From JAKOQB01 sp036824465 (GTDB taxonomy: Bacteria > Pseudomonadota > Gammaproteobacteria > Burkholderiales > Burkholderiaceae_F), in the NCBI GenBank assembly GCA_036824465.1, contig DAITAC010000009.1:1-64000 (forward strand): a DNA stretch of 64,000 nt, read 5' to 3'. This document shows positions 1-8,827 of this stretch, one piece after another. The translations under genes and the position numbers were made by a program. The notes beneath the pieces were generated by a model that was not told the DNA's origin, did not search any database, and saw only the letters and a program-made list of their open reading frames with translations. Each line of letters starts with the position of its first letter. Position 1 is the stretch's first letter.

Positions 1-707
1 GAGAGCGCGCCGATCGTCTTGGCATCGCCACGCTTCAGGGCCGCGTCCCACAGGAAGTAAGCCAGTCCGAGCGGTCCGAGTGCGAGCACAAGGATGCGGA
101 ACCACTCTGCTCGGCTCGGCGTGTAGAGCGGCTCAAGCGCCAGGTGAAAGCCGAGCGCCAGAAGTCCCGATACGACGCAGAACAGCCCCACTGCCGCCGT
201 CGGAAACGGTCGCACCCGCTTGGTGAGCAACGAAAACGTGGACCATACGATCGCCGCGCCGAGCGCCAGCAGATAGCCGGGCCAGTTCGAGATGGACAAT
301 GTCCAGCGACCGCCGGTGATGACGAGCGCGGCGCCGGCAAATCCCATCAGGGCGCCCGCGACGTGTCTGGCGGTCAAGCGCTCGCCGGGCAGCAGAAGTG
401 GCGACAGCACCACGATCAGCAGTGGCCACAGGTAGTTGATCAAGTTGGCTTCCACGGGCGGCGCCAGCCGCAGCGCAGTGAAGAGCAGAAGATGAAATCC
501 GAACAGTCCATAGACGCCAACCAGCAGCGTCGACGGTGGAATACGCCATGAACGCCAGGTCGGCGATGCGGCAAGGCCCGCGATCAGCATCGGCGCACCG
601 ACCAGCAGGAATGGCGGTACGGACTTCAGCGACACGGCCAGCGCCGCGACCGAGGTCCATAGCGCAATGGCGCCGAGCGCGAGCACAGCAGGCGGGATGC
701 GGGACAT
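1..707 (-). CDS. DMT/EamA-family exporter, C-terminus beyond window
   Basis: Inner-membrane permease of the drug/metabolite transporter superfamily, probably exporting amino acids or other small metabolites. Reading inward from ATG 707, the frame stays open to base 1 (235 codons), so the C-terminal part is missing. It shows a string of hydrophobic helices and an NYLWPLL motif near residue 91, which resembles the YddG aromatic amino acid exporter branch. Two EamA repeats are suggested by the second helical block after about residue 140. It is transcribed away from bktB, with 93 bases between the two starts. Family membership is fairly clear; the substrate is not. Confidence 0.75.
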   Translation of the reverse strand, partial: MSRIPPAVLALGAIALWTSVAALAVSLKSVPPFLLVGAPMLIAGLAASPTWRSWRIPPSTLLVGVYGLFGFHLLLFTALRLAPPVEANLINYLWPLLIVVLSPLLLPGERLTARHVAGALMGFAGAALVITGGRWTLSISNWPGYLLALGAAIVWSTFSLLTKRVRPFPTAAVGLFCVVSGLLALGFHLALEPLYTPSRAEWFRILVLALGPLGLAYFLWDAALKRGDAKTIGAL

Positions 708-800
708 CGGGAAGAGGGTATTGATCCGGCGCAGACGGGCAGGGTGCCAAGGCGCTATCCTGCGCGCTTGGGTGAAACCAAACCAACAAGGGAGCGGATT

Positions 801-1982
801 ATGCGAGAAGTCGTCGTCGTCAGTGGTGTCAGGACTGCGATCGGAACGTTCGGTGGCAGCCTCAAGGACGTGCCGCCGACGCAGCTTGGCGCGATCGTAG
901 TGAAGGAATCGCTGGCACGCGCCAAAGTCGACGGCGGCGAGGTCGGCCATGTCGTGTTCGGCAATGTCGTGCACACCGAGCCACGCGACATGTATCTGTC
1001 GCGGGTCGTCGCCCTGGATGGCGGCGTAGCGCAGCACACGCCTTGCCTGACGCTGAATCGGCTGTGCGGCAGCGGCCTGCAGGCGATCGTCTCCGCGGCG
1101 CAGACAATCATGCTCGGCGACGCTGACATCGCCATCGGCGGCGGTGCGGAAAACATGACGCGCGCGCCGTATGCGATGCCAACGGCGCGCTTCGGCCAGC
1201 GCATGGGCGACGCCAAGCTGGTTGACATGATGGTGGCGGCGCTGCATGACCCGTTCCAGAATATTCACATGGGCGTGACGGCCGAGAACGTCGCGGCCAA
1301 GTGGGGCATCACGCGGCAGATGCAGGACGAACTCGCCGTTGAAAGCCATCGCCGCGCCGCTGCCGCCACCAAGGAAGGGCGCTTCAAGAGCCAGATCGTG
1401 GCGGTCGAAACCAAGGGCAAGAAAGGCCCCGTCGTGTTCGACACCGATGAGCACTTCCGCGCCGACGTGACGATGGACGACATGGCCAAACTGAAGCCCG
1501 TGTTCGTGAAGGAAAACGGCACCGTCACTGCCGGCAATGCATCGGGCATCAATGACGGCGCGGGCGCCGTCGTGCTGATGGAGCGCAGCGTTGCCGAAAA
1601 GCGGGGGCTCAAGCCACTCGCGCGGCTCGTCGCCTATGGCCACGCGGGCGTGGACCCGAAGTACATGGGCATCGGCCCGGTCCCGGCAACCGCCAGCGCG
1701 ATGAAGAAGGCCGGGCTGACGGTCGCGCAGATGGACGTGATCGAAGCCAACGAAGCATTTGCCGCGCAGGCGTGCGCCGTTGCCAAGGACCTCGGCGCAG
1801 ATCCGAAGAAGGTCAATCCGAACGGCAGCGGAATCTCATTGGGTCACCCGATCGGCGCGACCGGCGCGATCATCACCATCAAGGCGCTGTATGAACTGCA
1901 GCGCATCGGTGGTCGCTATGCGCTGGTGACGATGTGCATCGGCGGCGGACAGGGAATCGCCGCGATTTTCGAGCGGACGTAA
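801..1982 (+). CDS. bktB: Beta-ketothiolase BktB (acetyl-CoA acyltransferase)
   Basis: Cytoplasmic thiolase of 393 residues that condenses or cleaves acyl-CoA and acetyl-CoA. It feeds polyhydroxyalkanoate synthesis or beta-oxidation. The nucleophile is Cys89 in NRLCGSG; the catalytic base motifs are GHPIG (His349) and CIGGGQG (Cys379), with NEAFA present. Long stretches such as VVVVSGVRTAIGTFGGSLKD and NGSGISLGHPIGATGA match what I recall of Cupriavidus necator BktB, a thiolase with broad chain-length range, better than PhaA. I chose ATG 801 because an AAGGGAG-like Shine-Dalgarno site lies about six bases upstream; the frame is open further 5'. It is followed by a strong terminator, so it is probably monocistronic. 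Confidence 0.88.
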   Translation: MREVVVVSGVRTAIGTFGGSLKDVPPTQLGAIVVKESLARAKVDGGEVGHVVFGNVVHTEPRDMYLSRVVALDGGVAQHTPCLTLNRLCGSGLQAIVSAAQTIMLGDADIAIGGGAENMTRAPYAMPTARFGQRMGDAKLVDMMVAALHDPFQNIHMGVTAENVAAKWGITRQMQDELAVESHRRAAAATKEGRFKSQIVAVETKGKKGPVVFDTDEHFRADVTMDDMAKLKPVFVKENGTVTAGNASGINDGAGAVVLMERSVAEKRGLKPLARLVAYGHAGVDPKYMGIGPVPATASAMKKAGLTVAQMDVIEANEAFAAQACAVAKDLGADPKKVNPNGSGISLGHPIGATGAIITIKALYELQRIGGRYALVTMCIGGGQGIAAIFERT

Positions 1983-2015
1983 TTTCCTCAGCGGAGCTCC
2001 CGCTTCGCGCAAGGC

Positions 2016-2046
2016 AGGGCCGGCCATTGCGCCGGCCCTTTCTTTT
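2016..2046 (+). terminator. Rho-independent terminator after bktB
   Basis: A perfect 9-bp stem (AGGGCCGGC with GCCGGCCCT) around a six-base loop is followed by a T-rich tract (TTCTTTT). It lies 33 bases after the bktB stop. Confidence 0.85.
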
Positions 2047-2191
2047 CCGGAAGCGGGAATTTCCGCTCCGGCAGATTGTTTACACACGCGAGCGCGTTTG
2101 GGGATCGGCCGGCTCTCGTTTGGCACGCCGGCTTGGGCTAGATCAAGGGACAACAGGGCAAGGCAGTGACAATCCGCCGAGGCAAAGCAAG

Positions 2192-2710
2192 GTGGATCCG
2201 CGCGTTGTGACTCCGAGGAACCTGGTCCAGTCGTTGGTGCTGTTGCTGGCGGGCTGCAACAGCTTCGCGCCAGCGAACGCACCGCCTTCGGGCTCGCCGG
2301 CATCGGCCGTGCGCATCGAGCCTGACGCGACCGTTCGTGAGGCCGCCATCGCCGGTGCGGACTGGAAACACGCAGTCGACGTCCGGATCGACCTGCGCGA
2401 CTACGGATTCGCACCGCCAGCGTTGCGGCTCCGACAGGGGCAGGCGTACCGGCTTACCGTCTTCAACAGCGGTGGCGTTGCCCACTATTTCAATGCACCG
2501 GAGTTCCTGGGCAGTATCGCCGCGCGCCACGTGGTGGTCAAAGATCATGTCGAGGTGACGGCGCCAAGTTTTTCGTCGTTCGAGGTCGCACGCCGCGGTG
2601 GGGAGTTCACGGTCGAGTTTGTGCCGCTCGCCAGGGGAACGTATCGCGCGTACTGCCATCTTGCCGGCGACGAGCACAAGGGCGTACAGGGGAAACTGAT
2701 CGTCGAGTGA
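2192..2710 (+). CDS. Cupredoxin-like lipoprotein
   Basis: Predicted exported lipoprotein of 172 residues. A short hydrophobic segment ends in the lipobox LLAGC with Cys22. The C-terminal half has a cupredoxin-like pattern: a central Val-Ala-His-Tyr-Phe and a late Tyr-Cys-His followed by GDEHKG. These could supply the His, Cys and His ligands of a type 1 copper site. A periplasmic or outer-membrane electron-transfer or copper-binding role is inferred from the fold only. The GTG start at 2192 is preferred because GAGG lies nine bases upstream; GTG 2207 is the alternative. It has its own transcription unit after the bktB terminator and converges with serB. Confidence 0.65.
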   Translation: MDPRVVTPRNLVQSLVLLLAGCNSFAPANAPPSGSPASAVRIEPDATVREAAIAGADWKHAVDVRIDLRDYGFAPPALRLRQGQAYRLTVFNSGGVAHYFNAPEFLGSIAARHVVVKDHVEVTAPSFSSFEVARRGGEFTVEFVPLARGTYRAYCHLAGDEHKGVQGKLIVE

Positions 2711-2746
2711 TCGGGGGCGGTTTTCCCCGGAAGGTTTGCCGAAAAG

Positions 2747-3753
2747 TCACGCGAACCAGTTCAACACACCATCCAGCCCGGCGTAATTGAGCGCCTGATC
2801 GGCCTGTGCCTGAACCACCGGTTTACCTCGATACGCCACCGACAGGCCCGCCAGCTTCATCATCTTCAAGTCATTGGCGCCGTCGCCGATCGCGATGGCG
2901 CGNNNNNNNNNNNNNNNNNNNNNNNNNNNNNNNNNNNNNNNNNNNNNNNNNNNNNNNNNNNNNNNNNNNNNNNNNNNNNNNNNNNNNNNNNNNNNNNNNN
3001 NNCCGCCAGCTTCATCATCTTCAAGTCATTGGCGCCGTCGCCGATCGCGATGGCGCGGCCGATGGCCGCGCAAGCCTTGCGCAATGCGCGCGCCTTGCCG
3101 CCGGCATCGACGATTTCGCCATCGTTTTCGGTTGGGCCGGTCACTCGGCCGGTCAGCTTGCCGTCGATGATTTCCAGCTCGTTGCTGCGGGTGAAATCGA
3201 TCCCGAGCCGTTGCTTCATCGTGGCAGCGAACAACGTGAAGCCGCCAGTGACCAGCAGCGTCTTGAGCCCCGCTGCGTGGCAGGCACGGATCAGTTGCTC
3301 CGCGCCGGCGTTCAACTGCAGCTTCTCATCGAGGACCCGCTGCAGCAGCGACGCATCCGCCCCGGCGAGCAAGGCTACGCGCCGGCGCAGGCTTTCCCTG
3401 TAATCAGCGGTCTCCCCGCGCATCGCAGCCTCGGTGATTGGCGCGACTTCCGCGCCCTTGCCGGCGAAGGCGGCCACCTCGTCGAGTGTTTCGATGCTGA
3501 CCAGCGTGGAGTCCATGTCGAGCGCCAGCAGGCTGAAGTCGGCAAGCTTCAGGTCCGGCGGCACGAACGCGGCATCGCACTTCCAGTACGCGGCGAGCGC
3601 TGCGGCGGCCTTGCGCGTATCGGCGTCGTCCCGGATGTCGGTCAGGCGGGCGCAGTTGAGTCTTCGCTTCGCGCGTTTCGCCGCGCAGGCCACCTTGAAT
3701 GCGTCGACGGCGTCGGTCGGAAGTTCGAGAGACTGGATGACGAGATCGGTCAT
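2747..3753 (-). CDS. serB: Phosphoserine phosphatase SerB, split only by an assembly gap
   Basis: HAD-family phosphatase catalysing the last step of serine synthesis (phosphoserine to serine). The DMDST motif at residues 79-83 holds the nucleophile and acid Asp residues; GDGAND near the C-terminus is the third HAD motif. Read as given, the frame breaks at the N run. If the 100 N and one copy of the flanking 55 bp (155 bases) are removed, translation continues after MMKLA into GLSVAYRGKPVVQAQ and ends at a TGA at 2749-2747. This gives 283 residues, a normal length for bacterial SerB. It starts 16 bases after the mfd stop on the same strand, so it is probably co-transcribed with mfd. Confidence 0.9.
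2848..3057. other. Scaffold gap 1 with duplicated 55-bp flanks
   Basis: Bases 2903-3002 are 100 N. The 55 bases before the run (2848-2902) are identical to the 55 after it (3003-3057). Two contig ends overlapping by one k-mer were joined with a fixed-length gap. The gap lies in serB and is not a biological feature. Confidence 0.97.
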
Positions 3754-3769
3754 GCCCGGCGGTCCCGAG

Positions 3770-6700
3770 TCAGGTCAAGGCCTTGAACACGCTTCGCAAT
3801 TGCTGCAGCCGCGCGTCGAGGTTGGGTGTCTTGATGTCGATGCGAAGTTTCTCCGGGCCGGCCAGGCGCATGGTCCGATCGCGCTGGATCAGCGCGATCA
3901 GCCGCGCCGGATCGAGCGGCGGGTTCGGCACGAAGCTGATCACGATCGCCTCGTTCGATGCGTCGATCTTCTTGACGCCGATTCGCTCGGCCGCGAGTCG
4001 CAGCCGATGCGTTTCGATCAGTGCTCGGCCCGACTCGGGCAGCTTGCCGTAGCGGTCGATCAGTTCCTCCTGCAATGCGATCAGCGCATCTTCGCTGTCG
4101 CAGGATGCAAGCTTCTTATATAGCGACAGCCGGTGATGCACGTCGGCAACGTAGTCCGATGGCAGCAGCGCCGGCACGTGCAGATTGATTTCGGTGATCG
4201 CCTGCAACGGCGCCAGCAGATCGGGTTCGCGCCCGGAACGCAGCGCGCGCACCGCGGCATTGAGCATCTGCGTGTACAGGTCGAATCCGACTTCCTGCAT
4301 GTTCCCGGATTGACTTTCTCCCAGTACCTCGCCGGCGCCGCGGATTTCGAGGTCGTGCATGGCGAGGAAGAAGCCGCTGCCGAGTTCCTCCAGGTTCTGG
4401 ATCGCCTCCAGGCGCTTCTCCGCGTTCTTGGTCATGCCGCCCTCGTCGGGCACCAGCAGATACGCGTACGCCTGATGGTGCGAGCGACCGACGCGGCCGC
4501 GTAATTGATGCAGCTGCGCCAGCCCGAACTTGTCGGCGCGATGGATGATGATCGTGTTGGCGGTCGGCACGTCGATGCCGGTTTCGATGATGGTCGTGCA
4601 CAACAGGACATTGAAGCGCTGCTGGTAGAAGTCGCGCATCACGCGCTCCAGATCGCGCTCGCCCATCTGCCCGTGCGCGATCTCGATACGTGCCTCGGGC
4701 ACGAGTTCCGCCAACCGCGCGCGGCGGTTCTCGATCGTCTCAACCTCGTTGTGCAGGAAGTAGATCTGCCCGCCGCGCTTGAGCTCCCGCAGGCAGGCTT
4801 CGCGGATCAGGCTCGCCGTTTCGCGGCGCACGAAGGTCTTGATCGCGAGCCGCCGCTGCGGCGCGGTGGCGATCACGCTGAATTCGCGGATGCCTTCCAT
4901 CGACATGGCCAGCGTGCGCGGGATTGGCGTGGCGGTCAGCGTGAGCACGTCGACTTCGGCGCGCAATGACTTCAGCTTTTCCTTCTGCCGCACGCCGAAG
5001 CGGTGTTCCTCGTCGATGATCACCAGTCCCAGGCGATCGAACCGCACATCGTCGGACAACAACTTGTGCGTGCCGATCACGATGTCGATCGTGCCGGCGT
5101 TCAATCCGGCGATCGCCGCGGACACTTCCGCCGCCGAGCGAAAGCGCGACAGCTCAACGATCTTTACCGGCCAGTCGGCAAAGCGATCGCGGAAGGTGAG
5201 GAAGTGCTGCTCGACCAGCAACGTGGTCGGGCACAGTACGGCCACCTGCTTGCCGCCAGCCACGGCGATGAACGCGGCGCGCAACGCGACTTCGGTCTTG
5301 CCGAAACCGACATCGCCGCACACCAGCCGGTCCATCGGGAACCCGGCGCTCATGTCCTTGGCCACTGCCTCGATGGCGGCGAGCTGGTCGGGCGTCTCCT
5401 CGAATCCAAACCCATCGGCGAAAGCATCGACATCATGCGGCTTGAACTCGAACGCATGGCCCTTGCGCGCCGCGCGCAGCGCATACAGGTTCAGCAGCTC
5501 GGCTGCGGTGTCGCGCACCTGTCTGGCGGCTTTTCGCCTCGCCTTGTCCCAGTCGCCACTGCCGAGCTGATGCAACGGCGCCGCGTCCGGATCGGCACCG
5601 CTGTAACGCGAGATCAGATGCAGTTGCGCAACCGGAACGTACAGCTTGGTGTCGTTGGCGTACTGCAGATGCAGGAACTCGGCCGCGCCCCCATTGACAT
5701 CACCCGCGACATCCAGGCTCTCGAGCCCAAGATAGCGGCCGATGCCATGCTCGACATGAACGACCGGATCGCCGACCCGCAGCTNNNNNNNNNNNNNNNN
5801 NNNNNNNNNNNNNNNNNNNNNNNNNNNNNNNNNNNNNNNNNNNNNNNNNNNNNNNNNNNNNNNNNNNNNNNNNNNNNNNNNNNNAGATAGCGGCCGATGC
5901 CATGCTCGACATGAACGACCGGATCGCCGACCCGCAGCTCGGCCAGATCGCGCACCATCGCCTCGACGTTCGACGCGCGCTCGCGCGCCTTCGAACGCAG
6001 CCGGCGCGGGCTGGTCGCATACAGTTCGGTTTCGGTGAGGATCGTGAGGTTCGCGTCGCGCAGCACGAAGCCGCCGTGCAGCGGCCCGACCCCGAGCGAA
6101 AGCCGCGCATCCGCAGCGAGAAAGGCGCTGAAATCCGCGCGGTCGTTGTCAATGAGGGCGAACGGCAGCGCGTACTCGCGCAGCATCTGCGCCATCGTCT
6201 CGCGCCGGCCGTGCGAGTCCGCCAGCAGCAGCACGCGGCCACCCGCGCTTGCGACATACCCGCGCAGGCGCAACACCGGGTCGTCGGATTTGCGCTCCAC
6301 CGCGACCGCGGGCGGTGGCGCAAACTGCGGCGCGTCGCCTTCGCCAAATGCCAGCCGTGCATGCGACTTGGCGGCGGAGAAGAACTGCTCCGCGTCCATG
6401 AACAGGCGCGACGGCGACAGGCACGGCCGCTCGCGATCACGCGAGAGAAAACGGAAGCGCTCATTGGTTTCGTTCAGAAAGCGCCGGCAGGCCGCCTCGA
6501 TCGCTCCGTGCAGAATCAGGTGCGAGTCAGCCGGCACATAGTCGAACAAGGTCGCCGTCGAGTCGAAGAACAGCGGCAGGTAGTACTCGATGCCCGCGCC
6601 GGCAATGCCGTTGCCGATGTCCTTGTAGACGCTCGCCCGGCTTGGGTCGCCCTCGAATGTCTCGCGCCAACGGCCGCGAAAGGCCGCGCGTGCCGCTTCG

Positions 6701-7362
6701 TCGATTGGAAACTCGCGCCCGGGCAGGAGCCGGATCTCCGCAACCGGATACAGGCTGCGCTGCGTATCCGGATCGAACGTGCGAATCGTCTCGATCGCAT
6801 CGTCGAGCAGATCGAGTCGATACGGCAGCGCCGAGCCCATCGGGAATAGATCGATCAGCCCGCCGCGCACTGAGAACTCGCCGGGCGCGACGACCTGCGA
6901 CACATTCTGATAGCCGGCCAGCACGAGGCGTGCGCGCAACGCATCGCCGGCGAGCTGCTCTCCCTGGCGGAAGAAGAAGGTATGGCCGGCAACGTAGGAC
7001 GTGGGCGGCAGCCGATACAAGGCGGTCGTGGCCGGTACCACCAGTACGTCGATGGCTGCTTGCTGGCCGCGTGTGATCAGACGATACAGAGCCTCGAGTC
7101 GATCGGACACGAGATCCTGATGCGGCGACAGAATGTCGTACGGCAGCGTCTCCCAGTCGGGAAACGCGCGTACCGCGAGCGCTGGATCGAAATACGGCAG
7201 CTCGTCGACCAGGCGCTGCGCGTCGAGCGCATCGGCGCAGATCACGCAGATCAACTGGCCGCGCAGTCGCGCTTTTGCCGCGTACTGCGCGATCAGCAAC
7301 GCATCGCCGGAACCGGGCGGAAGCGGGAGGGCGAAACGATTCCCCGCCGCAATCTCGGGCAT
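3770..7362 (-). CDS. mfd: Transcription-repair coupling factor Mfd, split only by an assembly gap
   Basis: ATP-dependent DNA translocase that releases RNA polymerase stalled at lesions and recruits UvrA. The N-terminal UvrB-like region includes DWETLPYD and SPHQD. The RNA-polymerase-interaction region follows, then the helicase core with Walker A GDVGFGKTE and a DEEH box. As given, the frame breaks at N bases 5785-5884. Removing those and one 55-bp copy joins GIGRY to LGLESLDVAGDVNG and restores a single frame of 1145 residues, close to the 1148 of the E. coli protein. ATG 7362 is chosen because MPEIAAG aligns with the usual N-terminus. An in-frame ATG 27 codons upstream (7598, after collapsing gap 3) is the alternative. 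serB follows after 16 bases. Confidence 0.92.
5730..5939. other. Scaffold gap 2 with duplicated 55-bp flanks
   Basis: Bases 5785-5884 are 100 N. Bases 5730-5784 and 5885-5939 are identical 55-mers. The gap is inside mfd, at the start of the RNA-polymerase-interaction region. It is an assembly artefact. Confidence 0.97.
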
Positions 7363-7375
7363 TGAGACTTCGATC

Positions 7376-7585
7376 CGCAACGCTGGAGCCAGTGTGTCCA
7401 CTTCAGAGGCCCACAAACAACACGCGGCGGNNNNNNNNNNNNNNNNNNNNNNNNNNNNNNNNNNNNNNNNNNNNNNNNNNNNNNNNNNNNNNNNNNNNNN
7501 NNNNNNNNNNNNNNNNNNNNNNNNNNNNNNCGCAACGCTGGAGCCAGTGTGTCCACTTCAGAGGCCCACAAACAACACGCGGCGG
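7376..7585. other. Scaffold gap 3 with duplicated 55-bp flanks
   Basis: Bases 7431-7530 are 100 N. Bases 7376-7430 and 7531-7585 are identical 55-mers. The gap sits in the mfd leader between the promoter and the chosen start. The true mfd-ispD intergenic distance is therefore about 138 bases, not 293. Confidence 0.97.
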
Positions 7586-7608
7586 TCGAATCCAACATCC
7601 GACCGCCG
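7580..7608. other. Perfect inverted repeat in the mfd leader
   Basis: CGGCGGTCG (7580-7588) and CGACCGCCG (7600-7608) form a perfect 9-bp stem with an 11-base loop. There is no T tract on either side, so it does not look like a terminator. It lies between the minus-strand -10 box and mfd. It could be an RNA structure in the mfd leader or an operator. Function unknown. Confidence 0.5.
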
Positions 7609-7621
7609 CGAAGGCGCCGCT

Positions 7622-7627
7622 ATTATA
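7622..7627 (-). promoter_or_regulatory. Candidate -10 box (TATAAT) for mfd-serB
   Basis: The minus strand carries a perfect TATAAT here, upstream of mfd. No good -35 hexamer is visible at 16-18 bases. The plus strand reads TATTAT at almost the same place, which might serve ispD. Confidence 0.4.
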
Positions 7628-7655
7628 GGTCGGCCTTCTCATTGGACTGCCCAAA

Positions 7656-8351
7656 TTGAGCGATGCGCCGCGCCTGTTCGGACTGATTCCTGCCGCCGGC
7701 AGTGGTACACGCATGAGCGGCGACACGCCGAAGCAGTACGTGAAGATCGGACATCAAAGCATGCTTGAACATTCGGTCGCCGCGCTGGCGAGCGATGCGC
7801 GCATCGGCGAGATCGTGGTGGTCGTCGCCCGCGATGATCGGCGACATCGGGCAATCGCGCCCCGGCGCGGTGTGCGCTTCGAGCCGGTCGGCGGGGCGTC
7901 ACGCGCCGAGTCGGTGCGCAACGGACTGCATGCGATGGGCGCGGGCACCGGCGACTGGGTGCTGGTGCACGATGCCGCGCGGCCGTGCCTGTCGCAACCG
8001 GAGCTTGCGCGGCTGATCGATGCCGTGATCGACGACAAGGTGGGTGGGCTGCTCGCGTTGCCGTTAGCGGACACGCTGAAGCGCGCACGCGACGATCGCG
8101 TTGACACCACTGTCGCGCGCGAAGCGCTGTGGCGCGCGCAGACGCCGCAGATGTTTCGCCATGAAGTGTTGCTGCGCGCGCTGGAAACGGCGCCAGATCT
8201 TGACGCGGTCACGGATGAATCGAGCGCCGTCGAGCAGTGCGGCCTGCACCCGCGGTTGGTGGCGGGCAACGCCACCAATATCAAGGTGACGACGAACGAT
8301 GACTGGTCGCTGGCGGCAGCCATCCTGCGCGCCCAAGGGCGGATCCAATGA
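7656..8351 (+). CDS. ispD: 2-C-methyl-D-erythritol 4-phosphate cytidylyltransferase
   Basis: Third enzyme of the MEP isoprenoid pathway; it makes CDP-methylerythritol from MEP and CTP. The nucleotide-binding motif IPAAGSGTRM lies at residues 11-20 and is followed by PKQY; later motifs include VHDAARP and TDESSAVE. The protein is 231 residues long. The start appears to be TTG 7656, since the glycine-rich motif begins only ten residues later and no ATG or GTG precedes it in frame. The stop overlaps the ispF start as ATGA, so the two are translationally coupled. The MEP pathway supplies the farnesyl diphosphate used by the hpnCDE products encoded further along. Confidence 0.92.
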   Translation: MSDAPRLFGLIPAAGSGTRMSGDTPKQYVKIGHQSMLEHSVAALASDARIGEIVVVVARDDRRHRAIAPRRGVRFEPVGGASRAESVRNGLHAMGAGTGDWVLVHDAARPCLSQPELARLIDAVIDDKVGGLLALPLADTLKRARDDRVDTTVAREALWRAQTPQMFRHEVLLRALETAPDLDAVTDESSAVEQCGLHPRLVAGNATNIKVTTNDDWSLAAAILRAQGRIQ

Positions 8352-8827
8352 AGTTTCGCGTCGGGCAGGGCTTCGATGTACATGCGCTGGTTCCGGGGCG
8401 CAGGCTGGTGCTGGGCGGCGTGGAGATCCCGCATTCACACGGACTGCTCGGCCACTCCGACGCCGATGTTCTGCTGCATGCGATCACCGATGCGTTGCTT
8501 GGCGCCGCCGGCCTCGGCGACATCGGACGCATGTTTCCCGACAACGACGCGCGCTATGCGGGTGCCGACAGCCTGGAGTTGCTCAAGGCCGCTGCCGAAC
8601 GCGTGCGATCAGCGGGATGGCGCGTCGAGAACATCGACAGCACGGTGATCGCGCAGCAGCCGAAAGTCGCACCACATGTCGATGCGATGTGTGCACGCAT
8701 TGCGGGCGCGCTCGGAATCGGACCGGATGCGATCGGCATCAAGGGAAAGACGACCGAGCGGCTTGGTTTTGCGGGCCGCGGCGAAGGCATCGCCGCGCTG
8801 GCCGTCGCGCTGCTGGTGCGCGACTAG
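8348..8827 (+). CDS. ispF: 2-C-methyl-D-erythritol 2,4-cyclodiphosphate synthase
   Basis: MEP-pathway cyclase of 159 residues that converts CDP-methylerythritol 2-phosphate to the cyclodiphosphate with loss of CMP. The metal-binding start GQGFDVH and the LLGHSDADVLLHA motif are present, as is the C-terminal KTTERLGF. It is coupled to ispD by a 4-base ATGA overlap. Its TAG stop overlaps the stop of the convergent sensor-kinase gene by four bases (CTAG), so there is no room for a terminator between them. Confidence 0.95.
   Translation: MKFRVGQGFDVHALVPGRRLVLGGVEIPHSHGLLGHSDADVLLHAITDALLGAAGLGDIGRMFPDNDARYAGADSLELLKAAAERVRSAGWRVENIDSTVIAQQPKVAPHVDAMCARIAGALGIGPDAIGIKGKTTERLGFAGRGEGIAALAVALLVRD

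Noticed and set aside
2903..3002. N runs considered as possible repeat or mobile element sites
   Set aside because: Flanking direct repeats are exactly 55 bp at all three sites and coding frames are restored by collapse. Target-site duplications would be shorter and vary with the element.
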